Below are positions 50,401 through 64,000 of a stretch of 64,000 nucleotides of DNA, piece by piece. The DNA comes from Certhia americana. Taxonomy: Eukaryota > Chordata > Aves > Passeriformes > Certhiidae. The stretch lies in the NCBI GenBank assembly GCA_018697195.1, contig CM031878.1, forward strand, positions 69,749,365 through 69,813,364, written 5' to 3'. Each line of letters opens with the position of its first letter. The stretch's first letter is position 1. A program made the translations under genes and the position numbers. Below the pieces are notes generated by a model that saw only the letters and a program-made list of their open reading frames with translations, did no database searches and was not told the DNA's origin.

Positions 50401-52764
50401 AATTGGTCAAAGCCAGTTTGGGAGAGAAGGATGCCTTGGAGTGATGTCCAGAAAAAATGGACTTTTTTCACACTGTATCGATAACCTTTAATAATGTCCC
50501 AAAAGCTGCTCCCTCCACAGTGTAAGCAAAATAACTGTGATATTTTGTGAGTGCTTGTATGAACATTGATTTGATTTCTGCATGTGAGGTTTTAAAGACT
50601 GAAATAAAGTGCTTTGTTAGTGAGGTGCTTTTTCTCCTCCCCTCCCCCTAAAAATAGAACTAAATTTTTATATTTCGAGTAATCTACAGACATACTGCAG
50701 TACTTGAAGTGCTTAGCATAATTTCCCTGTGAGTATTAAACTTTTGCTAACCTCATTGTTTGAAATATTCAGGCAGTTACCTTGAGTTATTTTGTATAGC
50801 CATTTATTTGCTTTTTCCTACTTTTAAAAAGTTACAAATAAAACAGATCTTTTGACATTCATGATAACTTGGAAAACAAAATGTAAAAATTTCCAGTGTA
50901 TCTGATCCATTTATCTGCTTCATCTCATGCTGTCATTAAATTCATGTGTTTGTCCTGCACATTATAATGATAATAATTCACATCTGCAACATATAAGTGT
51001 GCTAGATATACCCATAATAATCATATAATGTAAAATTGTAACTGAAATTAACAAATATGCCCAGTGAGGGTTTTTTTGTTTGTTTTGTTTTGGTTTTTTT
51101 TTTTTTTAGTTAAAGTCAATCTTTAGAATATTGTGTAAGGATTGAAAAATGTAAGCACAAGCATATAAATTTGGTAAGTTGCCCAACTTCCAGTTGTCAC
51201 AGTGCTGGATTTAAAAACTGGGTGTTGCTTACAAATTATTCTGACTTTGAGGCTATATTTGGGATTGGGGCAGGCTTTTATAAAACTAAATACACAGTCC
51301 TAGCATATGTGAGGCTGCTTCAACTATTTCCCAGCTGATTCTTGTGGAAGTGCTCACCTCACTTGGTGTAAATGTCAAAGACTGTTCTGTGACCTTGTTA
51401 TGACAATGGGCTGACTCCCATTCTTCATCAGGATATTTTATCCTCTTTGCTTTTCTACCACAACATCTGGCTAAGGAGTTCCTGAGCCTGCTCTTTAGTA
51501 CTTAGCACAGTTTGAACTGAACCTGAGGTGGTTATTTAAGATTTGTTTTACATCTTCCTAAGCGTGTGACCCACTGGTGTCCCCTTTGGCGGACAAAAGT
51601 GCAGTTAGACTGGCTCGATTTCTCCACAGCTCTCTACAGCCCTGAGGAACAATTTTGTCTGTCAGTAGATGACACAGTCATTGCAATATTGTGCCTCACT
51701 GCCAGGCACACACCTTCCTCTTGAGGCTATGAGGAAAGTGGTGAGAACCTGTACGCCTGCTTAATCTTCCTGAGCCCAGGAAATGCCATGAATCAAACGT
51801 GTCAGGCCTGGAACAGGCCCAGGAGGCTCACAGTTGTTATCAGAGTCAAGCTTCTCAGTGCCCATTGCTAGTGAAAGGATGAGCTTCAAAATGTAGCCCA
51901 GAGAGCGGAAGACCTGCAGGGACAGGTCAGGATTATTCAGGTGGGGACTGAGCAAAGACTGAACAAAGGTAGTTCAACGAGGAAAGATGCTTGTGTGAAG
52001 GGATTGTGCCCCTGGGATGGTGATGGGGATTGTGCCCCTGGGATGGGGACTGAGAAGCTGGAAAGCAGTGCCAGGGAAATGGGCTGGGTGTCTCTAGGGA
52101 TTATAAAAAATATTTTCTGTGTTTGTCTCTGCTCTTTCAGCTGTTTTTCTGATTTCTGAGAATGTAAACTTTTGTTTTCCCAGCCAGAGAGTTTGAAGAA
52201 TTGGGCTGTGATGCTTTTGTCTTGTGTTTTCTTCATTATTTATTGTTTCTTATCATTACATTCAGTTCCTGACCTGCAGAGCTCTTCATTGCAGGTCAGT
52301 TCAAGGCACAAAACTCCTAATACCAAATGTTCCAACTACTAACTGCTCCCACCCTCAAGGTGGTGTGGATATTTATAATACAATCTATGTAATCAGTAGT
52401 TATAATACTACTCCAATAACTATTATCTATGTTAGAAGGTTAGACTCTACTCTAAGCCAACTATAATGTGCCACCTCACTGCAGAAGATGGAGGTAAGGA
52501 AGAAGGAAGAAACCCAAAAGCCATGTGCTTCCTCCATCTTGTCTTCACCTGCTTACCATCCTAAAACCCCATATATCTAAAATTCTCACCCTGTGATAAA
52601 ACTACACACTATTCTACTGTCTAATACACACTCTTGAAAATTCTACTTCATTCTAGAGCCTAAAAGACCTTTTTCCATGAACAAAGGTTAAAAACACTGT
52701 TTTTCAGAGATTCTAAAATCTCTTAAACATTCAAAGAAACATTTCTCACAATTCCAGACTCCGA
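47487..52764. other. Non-coding sequence
   Basis: Poly(T) at about 48277-48294 and a tandem pair containing GGGATTGTGCCCCTGGGATG (52000-52050, unit 25-26 bp). The 125-codon frame at 50107-50484 has no domain or splice support. Confidence 0.5.
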
Positions 52765-53310
52765 CAGGTGACCTGGTCAGTGGCAGTGCCCTGGATTGTC
52801 CAGCCTCACCTGGAATATTGTGTGCAGTTCTGGGCACTACAGTGTGAAAGACATGTTAAACTGTTAGAGAGTGCACACACAACAGCCATGGGGATTGTGA
52901 AGGCCCTTAAGGTGATGCCACATGAGGATCAGCTGAGGCCACTTAGTCTATTGAGATGGAGGAGAGTGAGGGCAGACCTCACTGCTACTCTGCAGGTCTC
53001 TGGTGAGCAGAACAGGAGGGGCAGCAACTTATTTCTGCTCTGTGGGGACCAGGGACAGGGTCCATGGAATGGCCTGAGACTGGATCAGACAGGTTTAGAT
53101 TGGATATAAGGAAAAGGTTCTTTCCTCACTGTGTGGTTGGATGAAGCTCCCCAGGAGGTGATCCCAACACGAGACTGACAGAGTTCAAGAAGAATTTGTA
53201 CAATGCCACTGGGGACATGGTGTGATTCTTGGGGTTGCAGGGTCAGGAGCTAGACTCAAGGACCCTTGTGGGTCTCCTCCAACCCAGCATATTCTGTGAC
53301 TCTGTGACAG
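52765..53310 (+). mobile_element. CR1 LINE 3' end, sense orientation
   Basis: Reads in CR1 order: CAGCCTCACCTGGAATATTG, TGCAGTTCTGGGC, a region near GGTTTAGATTGGATATAAGG, then CTCCAACCCAGC and the typical 3' terminal repeat ATTCTGTGACTCTGTGAC. The 5' side is truncated and the frame is broken. Confidence 0.85.
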
Positions 53311-55234
53311 GAGACCAGAGCAGCCAGAGGACAATGCAGGCACATCACTTGTGACCTCTGGAGGAAGGAGAGATGAGCCATGGAAAATAGCTTTGGTGCA
53401 TTTATTTCAGCACTTTCTCTGAACAGTAATTTCCTGTAATCTGAGTTCATGATGGGCTTTCTATTGTCTTTCTAAGCCTTATTGAAGATAAGAGAAAACA
53501 AAATTCTTGAAGGGGAGCCTTTGCCTCAGCAACAAAGTCAGCAGTTGTCTGCTGCCACAGGTGAGTACATTGTCCAGGGTGGTAGCATTGTATATGTGCT
53601 ATTACTGTGAGATTTCTCCTCATGATCTCCTTGGTTTTAAATCTCCTTACACAGTGTAAAACAAATCATGGCACATCTGGACAGCAAGTTTGGGCTATTT
53701 AATGCTCCCATTTAGACAGTATTTATTTGCCAGCTTTTGACATTTATGAGACTAACTAAACTTGAATCTTTCCTGAGCAGAAAATTCCATATTCAAGCCC
53801 AAATGATTGCATCAGAAGTGCAGTGATTTCAGTAAACCAAATAAATCTGGCTTTATTTACCATTCAGTTAAACATTTTGATAAGTAATTAGACAAGAAAG
53901 AAATACATATACCAGTATAAACTGTTGAACTTGTTTACTAGTGTAACTATGACCTAAATTACTCTTGGCACTAGGCTAAACATGGAAGAGACGTAGGAAA
54001 AAGTATTTGGCTCATGTAGATTGGTTTGATCACTCTTTCTAGCAGTTCTACTCATGTACTGATGATAAAGGTGGCTTCATTCATCATTAATGAATAAATT
54101 AAAATATGATGATAACCATATCAGTTACACTTCAGAAACACGCATTTCCGCTAAAGAATGAAAAGCTGACCACTTAGGCTATGGAACAGATGCATGACAG
54201 TGTGCAAAGAAAATTTGTGAATGGTGGCAGCAAGTTGCTTGATTTGAAACCATACATTTTACTGGGTGCAAAATTTAAGGAGCGGTACATGATTGCCACA
54301 GGTCTGTCCCTGGCTGGGTGGAGTTTACTGGATCTCACTGGAGAGGCCCTCTCCTCAGAGATGCTTTGTTTTCTCTGTCATGAGAAAAAAATGCAAGAGA
54401 AAGACAGGGAAGCATAGCCGGAATGAAAGAAAAGAGAAAAAATCAATTTCACGCATACTAACAGAACTATGCAGCAGTACCAAACCTGACACACACACAC
54501 AAAAAAACCAAGAGTGTAGAGTAACAGAGTGAACTCAACACAACAAAATCAGATGAAACCACGTGATTACACTGAGAGATCCCCTCCATCACTGCAAACA
54601 ATTACTTTTCATTATCAGAGACCTGACAGTGCCTAAGCACCATTTTAAGCTCCACTTGCTTTTGTAGAATGGAAGATCAACGTCAGTAAAGGTGCTGGTA
54701 ATTTACAATTTTTTTGCTCAAAACTGCAGGGTGCTGAAGTGACAGAGGTCCTGCCTATGTAGGACAGGCTGTTTTAGAATAATAAAGGTTGCTTCCTATT
54801 CCTTTGGGTGCATCCTTTCAGTGGAGGAAAGATTCTATCCTGTTCTTTTTGTTATAGAAATGTTTAAGCTAACCAAGCATTCTTTAGAGCATATACCAGC
54901 TTTAAAAATGTAAGCTTGTGAGGTTGTTAGATGTTCTTCAAACCACAGATGGTTATTTGAATTGGGTGTTGTGAGAGTTTTCTCTGTGGTAGCAGGTTTC
55001 TGGCATGCCCTGTCTGCAGTGGTGATGGTTGAGAACACACAAGGAGCACAACACTGCCTGTGCTATGATATCTATTAAGTGGTTTAATAAGAAAGGTTAA
55101 GCCTCTTACATTAAAGTTGTATCTTAAGGAAAAGTTCCTGCTTGGAGTTCTCCACAAATGCTACCCAACAACTTTATGACATCAGTCAGGTTGTTTTCTT
55201 CCATGTAAACCTTTTATCTGAAGTGGCACATCTT
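53311..55234. other. Non-coding sequence
   Basis: A/T-rich, with no supported exon, RNA or transposon. Confidence 0.5.
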
Positions 55235-56500
55235 GGACTTACAGACTCATGGAATCATCAAGATTGGAAATGACCATCAACTCAACACTATCATTTTCAC
55301 TACTAAACCATGTCTACATGTGCCCCATTCATATGTTTTGAACACTTCTAGGAATGGTGATTCCATCACTTCACCAGACAGCTTGTTCCAATGTTCTCAC
55401 CACATTTTCAGCAAAGACATTTCTCCTAATTTCTAATCCAAACCTCCCCTGCCTAGCCATTCCCTCTCCTCCTGTCCCTGTTCCCTGGGAGCACAGTCCA
55501 ACCCTCCCAGCTGTCTCCTCCTCTCAGGGAGTTGTGTAGAGCCAGAAGGGGCCCCCTGAGCCTCCTTTGCTCCAGGATGAGCCCCGTCCCCAGCTCCATC
55601 AGCTCCTCCTGGGGATCCAGACCTATCCCCAGCTCTGTTACCTTCTCTGAACATGCTTCAGGCCCTCAATTTCTTGTTTTGAGGGGCCCAAAACTGACAT
55701 GGGGATTTGAGCATTGCCCCTAGTGGGACAGCCCAGGGGATATTGGCCTCTTGGCCACCTGGGCACAGCTGGGCTCATGTCCAGCTGCTCTCTCCAACTC
55801 CCCCAGCACATTTTCCTGCCACTTTTCCCCCAGCCTGGAGCTGCAGGGGATTGTTGTGACCCAAGGGCAGGACCCAGCACTTCCCCTGGTTGTTCATCCC
55901 AATGGCCTCATTCCATGGATCCAGCCTGTGCAGACTCCTCTGCAGAGCCCTCCTGCCCTCCAGCAGATCCACATTCCCACCAGCCTGGTGCTGTCAGGGA
56001 CTAACTGAGAGGGCCTTTGATTCCCTCAGCCTGGTCCTCAATGAAGAAATTAAACAGGACTGGCCTCAGTCTGAGGCCCTGAGACCCTGAAGAGTTCCAA
56101 GGGTGTCCAATGCCAGCTGGATGTCACTGCACTTACCACCACTCTCCATCCCAGCCATCCAAACAGTTCTTTACCCAGAAAACACTTGATCAGGTCATGA
56201 ACAGCAAATTTCTCCATAAGAATCCTGTAGGAAAAGGTGCCTGAGACTTTAGTAAAGTATCCAGAGCCTTTCCCTCATCCCCTAGGTGGATCACCTTGTC
56301 ATAGGAGGAGATCAGGTCAGTCGAGCAGGTGCCACTTTACCTAAATCCAAGCAGTCTGGGCCTCATCCCCTGTTTGTCCTGCACGTGTTGGCACTCAAGC
56401 TCATTTTAGTTGCTGCTAGTCAGAAAAGTGTTAAAAGACATGCCCATCTGACACAAAGGTTTCCTAATAAAAAATCCATGTTCAAATAAAGGGTAAGATA
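55235..56500 (-). mobile_element. CR1 LINE fragment, antisense orientation, about 1.2 kb
   Basis: Longest CR1 copy here. It begins near the inverted 3' end (CTCATGGAATCATCAAGATTGG) and passes through CCATTCCCTCTCCTCCTGTC, TTGTTGTGACCCAAGGGCAG and TTAAACAGGACTGGCCTC to GGATCACCTTGTCATAGGAGG. It shares a family-specific segment with the copy at 16820 (CTGTTCCCTGGGAGCACAGT), so the two are probably one subfamily. The frames on both strands are remnants or shadows. Confidence 0.85.
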
Positions 56501-59500
56501 CACCATTAGCCAGCTGGGAGGAAGGGAGTGAGGGGAGATGTGTGGGTGACAGGGAAACATTGACTGACTGACTGACCAACCACATGTGAGGCTACCTAGA
56601 GCTGGGAGAGTTTCTATGTGATGGTGAGGGTCCTAGGAAAACTAAGAGAAGGATGTAAGAAGGAAGTATCCTCTAGTAAATTGGATGATATGAGAGCTCA
56701 CCACCACTGCTGCAATGGGCTCTGGCTGACCAAAGTCTCTAACTCACAGACTTGTTGTTTTAAAGATGGGACAATGTCAGATGTCTCTGATTCTTAGCAG
56801 AACATCTTTATTTCTGGAAGAACAAAGGGAAACATGCTGGCATGGGCAGATATCTGCATGTAAACTGAAATTTCTGGTGTTCTGGTTCTTCGTTCACAGG
56901 ACTGACCACTCAAAATAGGCAGCTGAGGTGAAAAAAGTTGTTTTGGGATGCTTGCTGCTTCTAAGAAGGAATCTTCTTAAGAAATGCAGAAGTGGTTTAC
57001 AGTTGCTGGTGGTTTGGTTTTTTTCCTAACATCAACAGAAGATGCAGACTCTAGGAGAAATTATAGTCCCAAATTTGCTGCAGATAAAGGGTGGTGAAGG
57101 CCACAGAAAATGGTGCCTTGTAGTAGAGACCAGTCAAGGTCCAGCTCTTGGAAGAAAAAGGCTGTGGGATCTTGAGGTCTTGTGGGATTTGCATGATGTT
57201 AGGACACTGAATGTATGAAGGAAGACAACAAACTGAATAAATATAGAATAATCCTGTGGGATATGTTCCACTAAACAGAACCGGGCTTTGCCCAGCTGGA
57301 GATGAAAAGTAGTGCCCTATAACTCACAAACTCTTACAAAAGGTCTGCTGTGCTCTGCCTACAGCTAGAGCTGATAGAGCTGATCAGCTGCCTCACTGGG
57401 ACCTGTGTTTGGCTGTTCTTTTGCCTAATCATTTCAGGTTTGTTTGCCTTCTGTGTGCTTCACACTTAATTTACAAGTGGCTAAAAGCCAGTTCCTGTGA
57501 GAACTTAGTCTCTTTGCAGACATTCTCAATTATTTATGCCTTTCTTCAACAGTGAATCTATTGTTCTGCCCTGTCTGCAATGAATGCTTGAACGCTTGTC
57601 TCTGTGTGAGTATTCTCTAGTATTCTCTGTTATACAAGGATGCCCTTTTTTTTTTTTTTTTTTTTTTTCAAAAAAACAAGACAGTTTTTGAAGGTGATGA
57701 TTTAAAGAGATCCTATTTGGAGCACATAACTATGATGCAGTGGGCAGAGTAATAACCTGTACAGGAAAGAATGTATGTGGGGAAAAGGCCTGATGCCTTA
57801 CTAAGCTGCAAACATTTGCTAACCAGATTATTCATAGAAAATTAATGTAGTGCTGCAAGTCCCAATTGGTTTTGGTATAGAAATGATGATTCTATTTTCT
57901 TCTGCTTTCACCTGTATGCAATATCTCTGCCTTTCTTAATTGCTTTAATTTTTTTTTTTCCTTCTCTTGTCTTGAAAATATTGTACTGTTCAGCACCAGG
58001 CCATTCTGTCCATGTCTATTAGAAGGCAAGTTTGTTATTGGTCACACATGATTCTTCTGCTGTGACTTTTTCTCAGAATTGTCTGTTGAGGTTTTGCTTG
58101 ATCCTATTCAGCATTGATTTCTACACTGTCCTCCAGTTAAATGTAGAACATGCATTTTCGCTGTTGTATTATAACTTCCCCCATTTCAATCTTCTCTTTA
58201 AATAGTTCTCTTAGTCTTACCAGTCTCATTCAATCTGTTCTTGTTGCTTGTCTTCAGATAACTTCATTCTGCTGCTTTTTAGGTTTTATTAAAATTTCTA
58301 TAATATGTCTTCTTTGTGATTAAAACATTTATGGAAATTTTCTACTCTGTTCACACTGAGTCCTTGTCTAACCAAACCATCTTTCCTTCTTCTGTCTTTC
58401 TCAGATTGAAAACTGAGGGAGAAAAAACTTACGAGGACATAATTTTTTTCCTCAAAGGATAAGAAAAAAAGAAAAGGAAAAATCACATGCATGTTCTACT
58501 GGACAATGTTGGAAGTCATCCTAATAGAGTTTAAGGCGAGGAACAGTGATACAGATAGCAGAAGGTACAACAGGATGCTAAATGAGCACAAATAGTGTTT
58601 AAAATCAAAGAGTTTTTTTCCCTCTGCATTCTTAATTTTATTTAGTGAATTATTAGTAGTTGTCTAGCCATTTCTAGCAGGGAACGTCCTATTTGATGAA
58701 TTTTGCATGTTGTTCAAGGGAATATGTGCTATATGGGTGTATTTCTGGGTATGCCTTCTGCCTTTAAACCTCTAAAAATAATTATGAGACCATCCTTTTC
58801 TGCAGCTATTACTAAGGTGAGTCTTAGATAGATAGACAGAAAGGAAAAATTATTATTTTGTCCACAGTCATCAAAACCAGGCAGAATTCTTGGCACATAT
58901 GTATACACATATACTTAATATAGGGTTGGGTTGGGGTTTTTTTAGGCAGGGTGGGGTGGGTTTTGCATCCCTTTGAAACCAGTAAAATTGTCAAAGAAGC
59001 AAACTTGGTTCAGTCTTAATGTGGCTAAGATTGAAATTCTCCATCATAGCATTCCCAGTTTGCTTATTTTGCCATGTAGAGAGATGAAACTGATGAATTT
59101 GAGTGAGGGTATATGTGTGTTAAGTAAGCCTTGGCCTTCCTCTGTGCCAAAACACAAAATTAAAATGAAGAGTCAAAGCACCTTGGAGTAAGGAACCAAT
59201 CATAAATCATGTTAGGATGCTTCTCTAAGAGTTAGATTATTTAATTCTCAAGGCTGGGATATAGATGGACAAACACTAAAAAATTTCTGCTCTGTTTACA
59301 AGCAACAGATGACAATTTTTAATTACAGTGTTCCTATATATACAAGCTGGTGTATACCATAACTTTCTAAACCTTTCAAATTCTTTTTCACTCTCTAAAA
59401 GCAGCCAGGCTTGACTGCAATATAATTCCTTCTGGGACCTCTGCCTAAAAAATTAGCAACAATTTTTGGTGATTTCCTTTAACCTTCATGGAGGTTGTTT

Positions 59501-62500
59501 CTCCCACTGCCCATCTATGGATCTAGAATGTGTTGGTGCATTGCAAAGGCGTGTTTACAATTTTCATAAATATACTTGCTAGTGAAATGGAAAGGCAATG
59601 GCTGCCTAGAGCTCTCTGAATAGACATAGGAAAAACCTTGCCCACTGGTGAAATTCCTGTATAAAAAGGGTTTCCAAAAGTTGAAAAGTCACTAATATCA
59701 ATGCTGTAAAAGCACTGATATTAATGTATGGTGTTTTCTTGCCCACAGCAAATAAGTTAGGAACTTGATCTGGTAGGCTCAGCCTATGTTGCAGCTGCAA
59801 ACTGCTGGGTTTTAGCTACTGAAAACATCATGGTGAAAGGTTCATTACAAGACGACATAAAAAAAGAGGAAAGAGGTGAGTGTTTCTTTGTACTGAGTAG
59901 GTGAATCAGAAAGTTTCTTCTGCACAGCTAGATTTTAGTAGCTTTATTGCTTTATTTCTTTCTAGTCATTTAGGAAACTTGGCTATGAAAGCAAGAAATT
60001 AAAAAGCTGTGATTTTTTCCCCTGTAATCTGGGTAAAAGCACTGATCCTTTATAACTCCAACTGTAGTTTTGCTTAAACGGCAGTAAAAAGAAGCCTGCA
60101 TGCATTGGGATCCCTGTGTTTTAGGAAGTCAGGAAGGCAAGCTGATCAAAAGAACTTCTGACTCAGATACTACCTTTTCAGAAAATTATATAAATTCCCA
60201 GGTTTCATACATCTTCTGTTATATAAATCTCTGTTTCGAAAATGAGCTTCAGCCTGAAAGCTGGGGGGAGAAACCATAATTAGCAAGAACAATGTAGTAG
60301 AGTTTAATGATTTAGAAGTTGATGAGGTACTAATTAATTGAAATCCAAACAACACCCCTGTAAAGTCAACCAAAAAGCAGTGGAAAGGGGTGGGAAAGGG
60401 TGGGAAACAAGGCAATGATTTATTCTTATAATTTGCTATAAAGACATGGAAAAATACCATGCCCAGCACAAACACTCAGCAAAAATCTTTCTTTAGACAG
60501 AGACTCAGGGGAAAAATGCTGTCTATTGAGTTATTACATTGCTTAATCAAGATTTCATAAGCAGAATTCCTTCTTGCCACTTGAAGAGTGATTAAATTTT
60601 GGCTGAACACATCTGACTATTGTAGAAACCTAAGCTTCTGCAATTATCTGACCTGTCTCTCTCTATTATTAAAACATTTTAAAGTTTCCATGTATTTCAA
60701 AATGGGGCCAAGAATCTTGTAGATAAGTTTCCACAGAGACAGAAGGTAGAAGAAAGAGAGGGTGGTAATTATGATATCTCTTTTAATATCACACCAATTT
60801 GAGTTCTTTTCTATGTGCCCATCAGCAAGACTTAATCACAGGTATGTTGATCAGAGAGAAACGTAGATCATTTAGATCAACACTCCCTTACTGTCTTTTC
60901 ATCTGGGAAGGGAACTCTCTGAAGAAAAAAAATAAAAGATTGCTGGTGGGCAATAGAGAGTTGTGAGTTGGAATTCCTGAGGTGCAAGGAAAAATGAGAA
61001 GTAATGATGGCTCGCTTAGTTTTCGTGTCTCAATGACACATCTATTAAACTCAGTCTTCTGTGTATAATAACAAATTATAGATGCCTCTGCAGGTTTTAA
61101 ACTGCAAAAAGAACTTTAAACTTGATGTTGGAGTCACTTTTGGCCTATTTGAGCTCATTAAATTACAGACTACAACTCATGGGTTCTCAGCTGGAGCCTC
61201 CAAAGTCATCAGTGAAAACAGGCAGCGCTGGGAAAATCAATCTCAGAAAATAGTGAGTTTCACTCGTGACAGAATCCTAGCAATTGTCCTTTACTTTCTA
61301 GGTTCACAGAGAACCTACTTGCACTCTCTCTCTGAATCATATGGGAGGGAGAGCACTTTAAAAGCACTGTTTCTCATTGCTGACACCATAAGTAGCAACT
61401 AAAATGAGTTAGAAAGTTCTTTAGTCCTAGTTCATATATCACCTGTAATAACATGACCTGTGTTTAAGTAAATGCCTGGGTTAATTAATTAGAGAAATAG
61501 AATTCATTTATCAGGAAAAAAAAGTAAGGGTGTACAGCCCTGAGCACCACACAACAGCAAAATTTGTCAGACACAAAATGGATTAACAGAGCCATAATTT
61601 CTGAGAATAAAAGAGTCTGAGATGTAATTATTCCTTTAATGTTCTGGACCTAAAACTGCAGAGATTCAGAATGGATTCCATAGCAGGTTAGCTGTTTTTC
61701 TAATATTCAAAAGTTCAGCTTCCAGAGAAGTCAGTGAAACTCTTTAGTAACTTCAGCCATATCTGTACTCTTCAAGTTTTTTTTTTGATTTTCCTCTGTT
61801 ATTTTTTTATTCAGGAGGTTGAGATAAATTTTGCATGTATCTTGATTAATATTGTGAAGTATAATTTAGATGTGTAAGCAAAATCTGAAAGTTTCCATTC
61901 TTTCTCAGCCATCTGTGAAATACTCTGCGCTTAGTCAGAGAAAACTAAATAATCCAGATCTCACATTACTGCAGTACTTTTGTAGCAGTGTTCATTGTAC
62001 CGATACAAGCACTGCAAGGATTGAAATAAATATGTTTGTAAGCTGTTATGTTTGTAAGTAAATATGTTTGTAATGAAATAGGGCTAATAGGAACTTCAAA
62101 GATGCTAAAGAGACTTGATGGATGATTCTTCTAGGCTCTAAATGCCTTTTAGAATGCCAGTCTTGAGCTTACAGCTGACCTGCTTGTCTTCTGTGAGCCA
62201 CAGATGGTGCCAGTGTGTCGCAGACAATCATCTTGTGTCAGAGCTGGGATCATTATTGGCTCTTGTCAGGTGGTATTCATCCAGTGTCCTTGATAAGTGA
62301 AAGGGCTTATCCATGTGCTGTTCTGAAAGCATTCTCTTGATAGAAATTGATCAAAACACTGAGAATAGTGGATGCTGCTTTGGGCATTTGGGATCTATTT
62401 TGGAGAAGCATGGTGATCAGCCTGGTGGCAGACCAACTAAAATGTTTGTGAGAGGATATTCCTGAAACAAAATTTCACTTTCTTTCTCTGGAAGTAGAGC

Positions 62501-64000
62501 TATAATTGTACCAGAAAACTCTTTGGTATGACAGTAAATAATGTCTGGGTGATTCTAGTATGACACCAGAATTCCCCAGGAACAAGCATAAAAGGTGCCA
62601 AAGGAAAGCAAGGGTAATAAATACTGAAAGCTCCGACAATGAGCTGCAGCTCATTGTGTCCCATGAAAACCAGGCTAATCACTTCACCAGAGAAGCCACA
62701 AAAACTGGATTCCAGCATGTTGAATGATGGGAGATTTCATCACTGCATTCAGTGGGAAGAACAAATAATATTGCTGAGGGCTTACAGTCTGTCAGAGTCC
62801 CTCAGTTTCTGTCCAAATGCACTTGTTGGAGCTCAGGTGATAAAGGAAGGCATGAGGAATATTCTGAGGGACATGTGGGCTTTCAGATTCACATGCCTTA
62901 ATTGGAAAAGTTAGGACTTTATGGTCTCTGCCAGGATTTTGACAAATGACTCACCCCACGAGAGCCTGAGGGCATAGTAAAATCCCCTGTTGCAAGTTTA
63001 TAGTTATATCTTGTTGAGCATCAAAAATATTTGACACTGATTTTGCCTTATCTATGAATTTTTAGTGATGTTACTGTGTTTGTAATCAATTAATAAACCC
63101 ACATGAGTTCTCTGTGGGTTTTTTGCTGGATTCACAGAATACTTCAATAGAACAGAGGCTCTATGCCCTCATACTGTTGTATGTTGTTTGATTTCTAGGC
63201 TATGAATTTGTTAGTCTGTTTATTAAATGTCACAAAGTGCCTTGTCAAATTGTTTTTTTAAAATGCTGTCACTTTAGATTCCTGACAGAAATTATGAGGC
63301 TGTGGGAGGGAAGTCTATTATCTGACAATTCCCCTTTGTTTGGCAATGTCAGTGTTAATACACTATAGATTTTTTATTTTGAAACCCTGAGGTTTTTTAA
63401 AAAGCATAATCAATTTCAAAATGCTGTGTACACAGCAGTTTTCTAGGTTGTGATATTTTACTTGTTTTTTCAATAAACTTCACTTCTACCTAAAACTTAT
63501 GAAATCTGAAGATCAGTTTGAGTTTCTGGGAATTTGGAAGACTGCAATACCCTTATGTAGAATTTTAAACCCAGTTAATTCAGAATTATGGATATCGATA
63601 TGCTTTTGCAAGTGAAAGATTTGAATTTGGAGCTTGTGATCAAATCCAATTGCACAGAGAGACATCCCTTTTCAAATTTGGTTTCCATATAGGCATTGTT
63701 CTGCTGAAAGTGGGCTGTAAATATCCAGGCTCTCAGCAAACTCTGGCACTATGCCCTAGTCCTCCATTGCCTCACTAATTATTAGTTACTCCTTTTAGCA
63801 TTCATTTGTGTCACATTTAACATAAGTGTGGCATCTATGTCAGCAGAACTGCCTTGCCCTAGAAGTTTACCCCTTTCCCAAGTCCCTGGAGCACCCACTA
63901 ATATATTTTTTTCCTCAAAACCAACAAATTCTTCTTTTGTTTAGAGTAAACTGCTTGCTTAAAATTTGTCTCAAAAAATGATGGAATAAGCAACTTAACA
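56501..64000. other. Non-coding sequence to the window end
   Basis: No supported exon. It holds a poly(T) run at about 57648-57668, a G-rich T/G stretch at 58921-58965 (GGGTTGGGTTGGGG, later GGGTGGGGTGGG) and an imperfect hairpin at 59691-59725. Short open frames lack domains and splice context. Confidence 0.5.

Noticed and set aside
50107..50484. 125-codon plus-strand frame
   Set aside because: No domain or splice support.

Overview
The window looks like nuclear DNA of a bird, most likely a songbird. It carries several truncated CR1 LINE copies in both orientations, avian-style LTR elements, A/T-rich non-coding sequence and very few exons. Nothing suggests a prokaryote: there are no operons, and long credible reading frames occur only inside a retroelement. 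The species and the host locus could not be identified from sequence alone.

Layout. Positions 1-4690 hold the 3' end of a plus-strand host gene I do not recognise: a probable internal exon ending at a phase-0 donor (1064-1209), an intron with a CR1 fragment, a terminal coding exon (3153-3362) and a probable 3' UTR. From about 4.7 to 7.8 kb I see only non-coding sequence. Positions 7820-14483 hold a complete minus-strand endogenous retrovirus of the ERV-L (class III) type. It has two nearly identical LTRs (724 and 720 bp; I count 3 substitutions plus 2 homopolymer length differences), a 5-bp TAATA target duplication, a tRNA-Lys-type primer binding site, and gag, protease, RT, RNase H and integrase in one reading frame broken by only two amber codons. 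It has no env. The remaining ~49 kb appears intergenic or intronic: CR1 fragments (16.8-17.9, 23.4-23.9, 27.1-27.3, 44.9-45.0, 52.8-53.3 and 55.2-56.5 kb), a candidate solo LTR with a 4-bp duplication (42.6-43.3 kb), microsatellites (two next to 100-N assembly gaps), C/A-rich tracts, a perfect 20-bp hairpin, a strong G-quadruplex motif and a repeat pair of unknown family.

How the parts work together. The ERV is the only complete genetic system here. Its gag-pro-pol supports an intracellular, env-less copy-and-paste cycle. The first amber codon, at the gag/pro boundary, is followed five bases later by a stem-loop and may be a read-through signal. The second interrupts the RT N-terminus and looks like an inactivating lesion. 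No previously undescribed host defence or metabolic system was found. The most useful observations are the youth and near-intactness of the provirus and its gag-pro junction.
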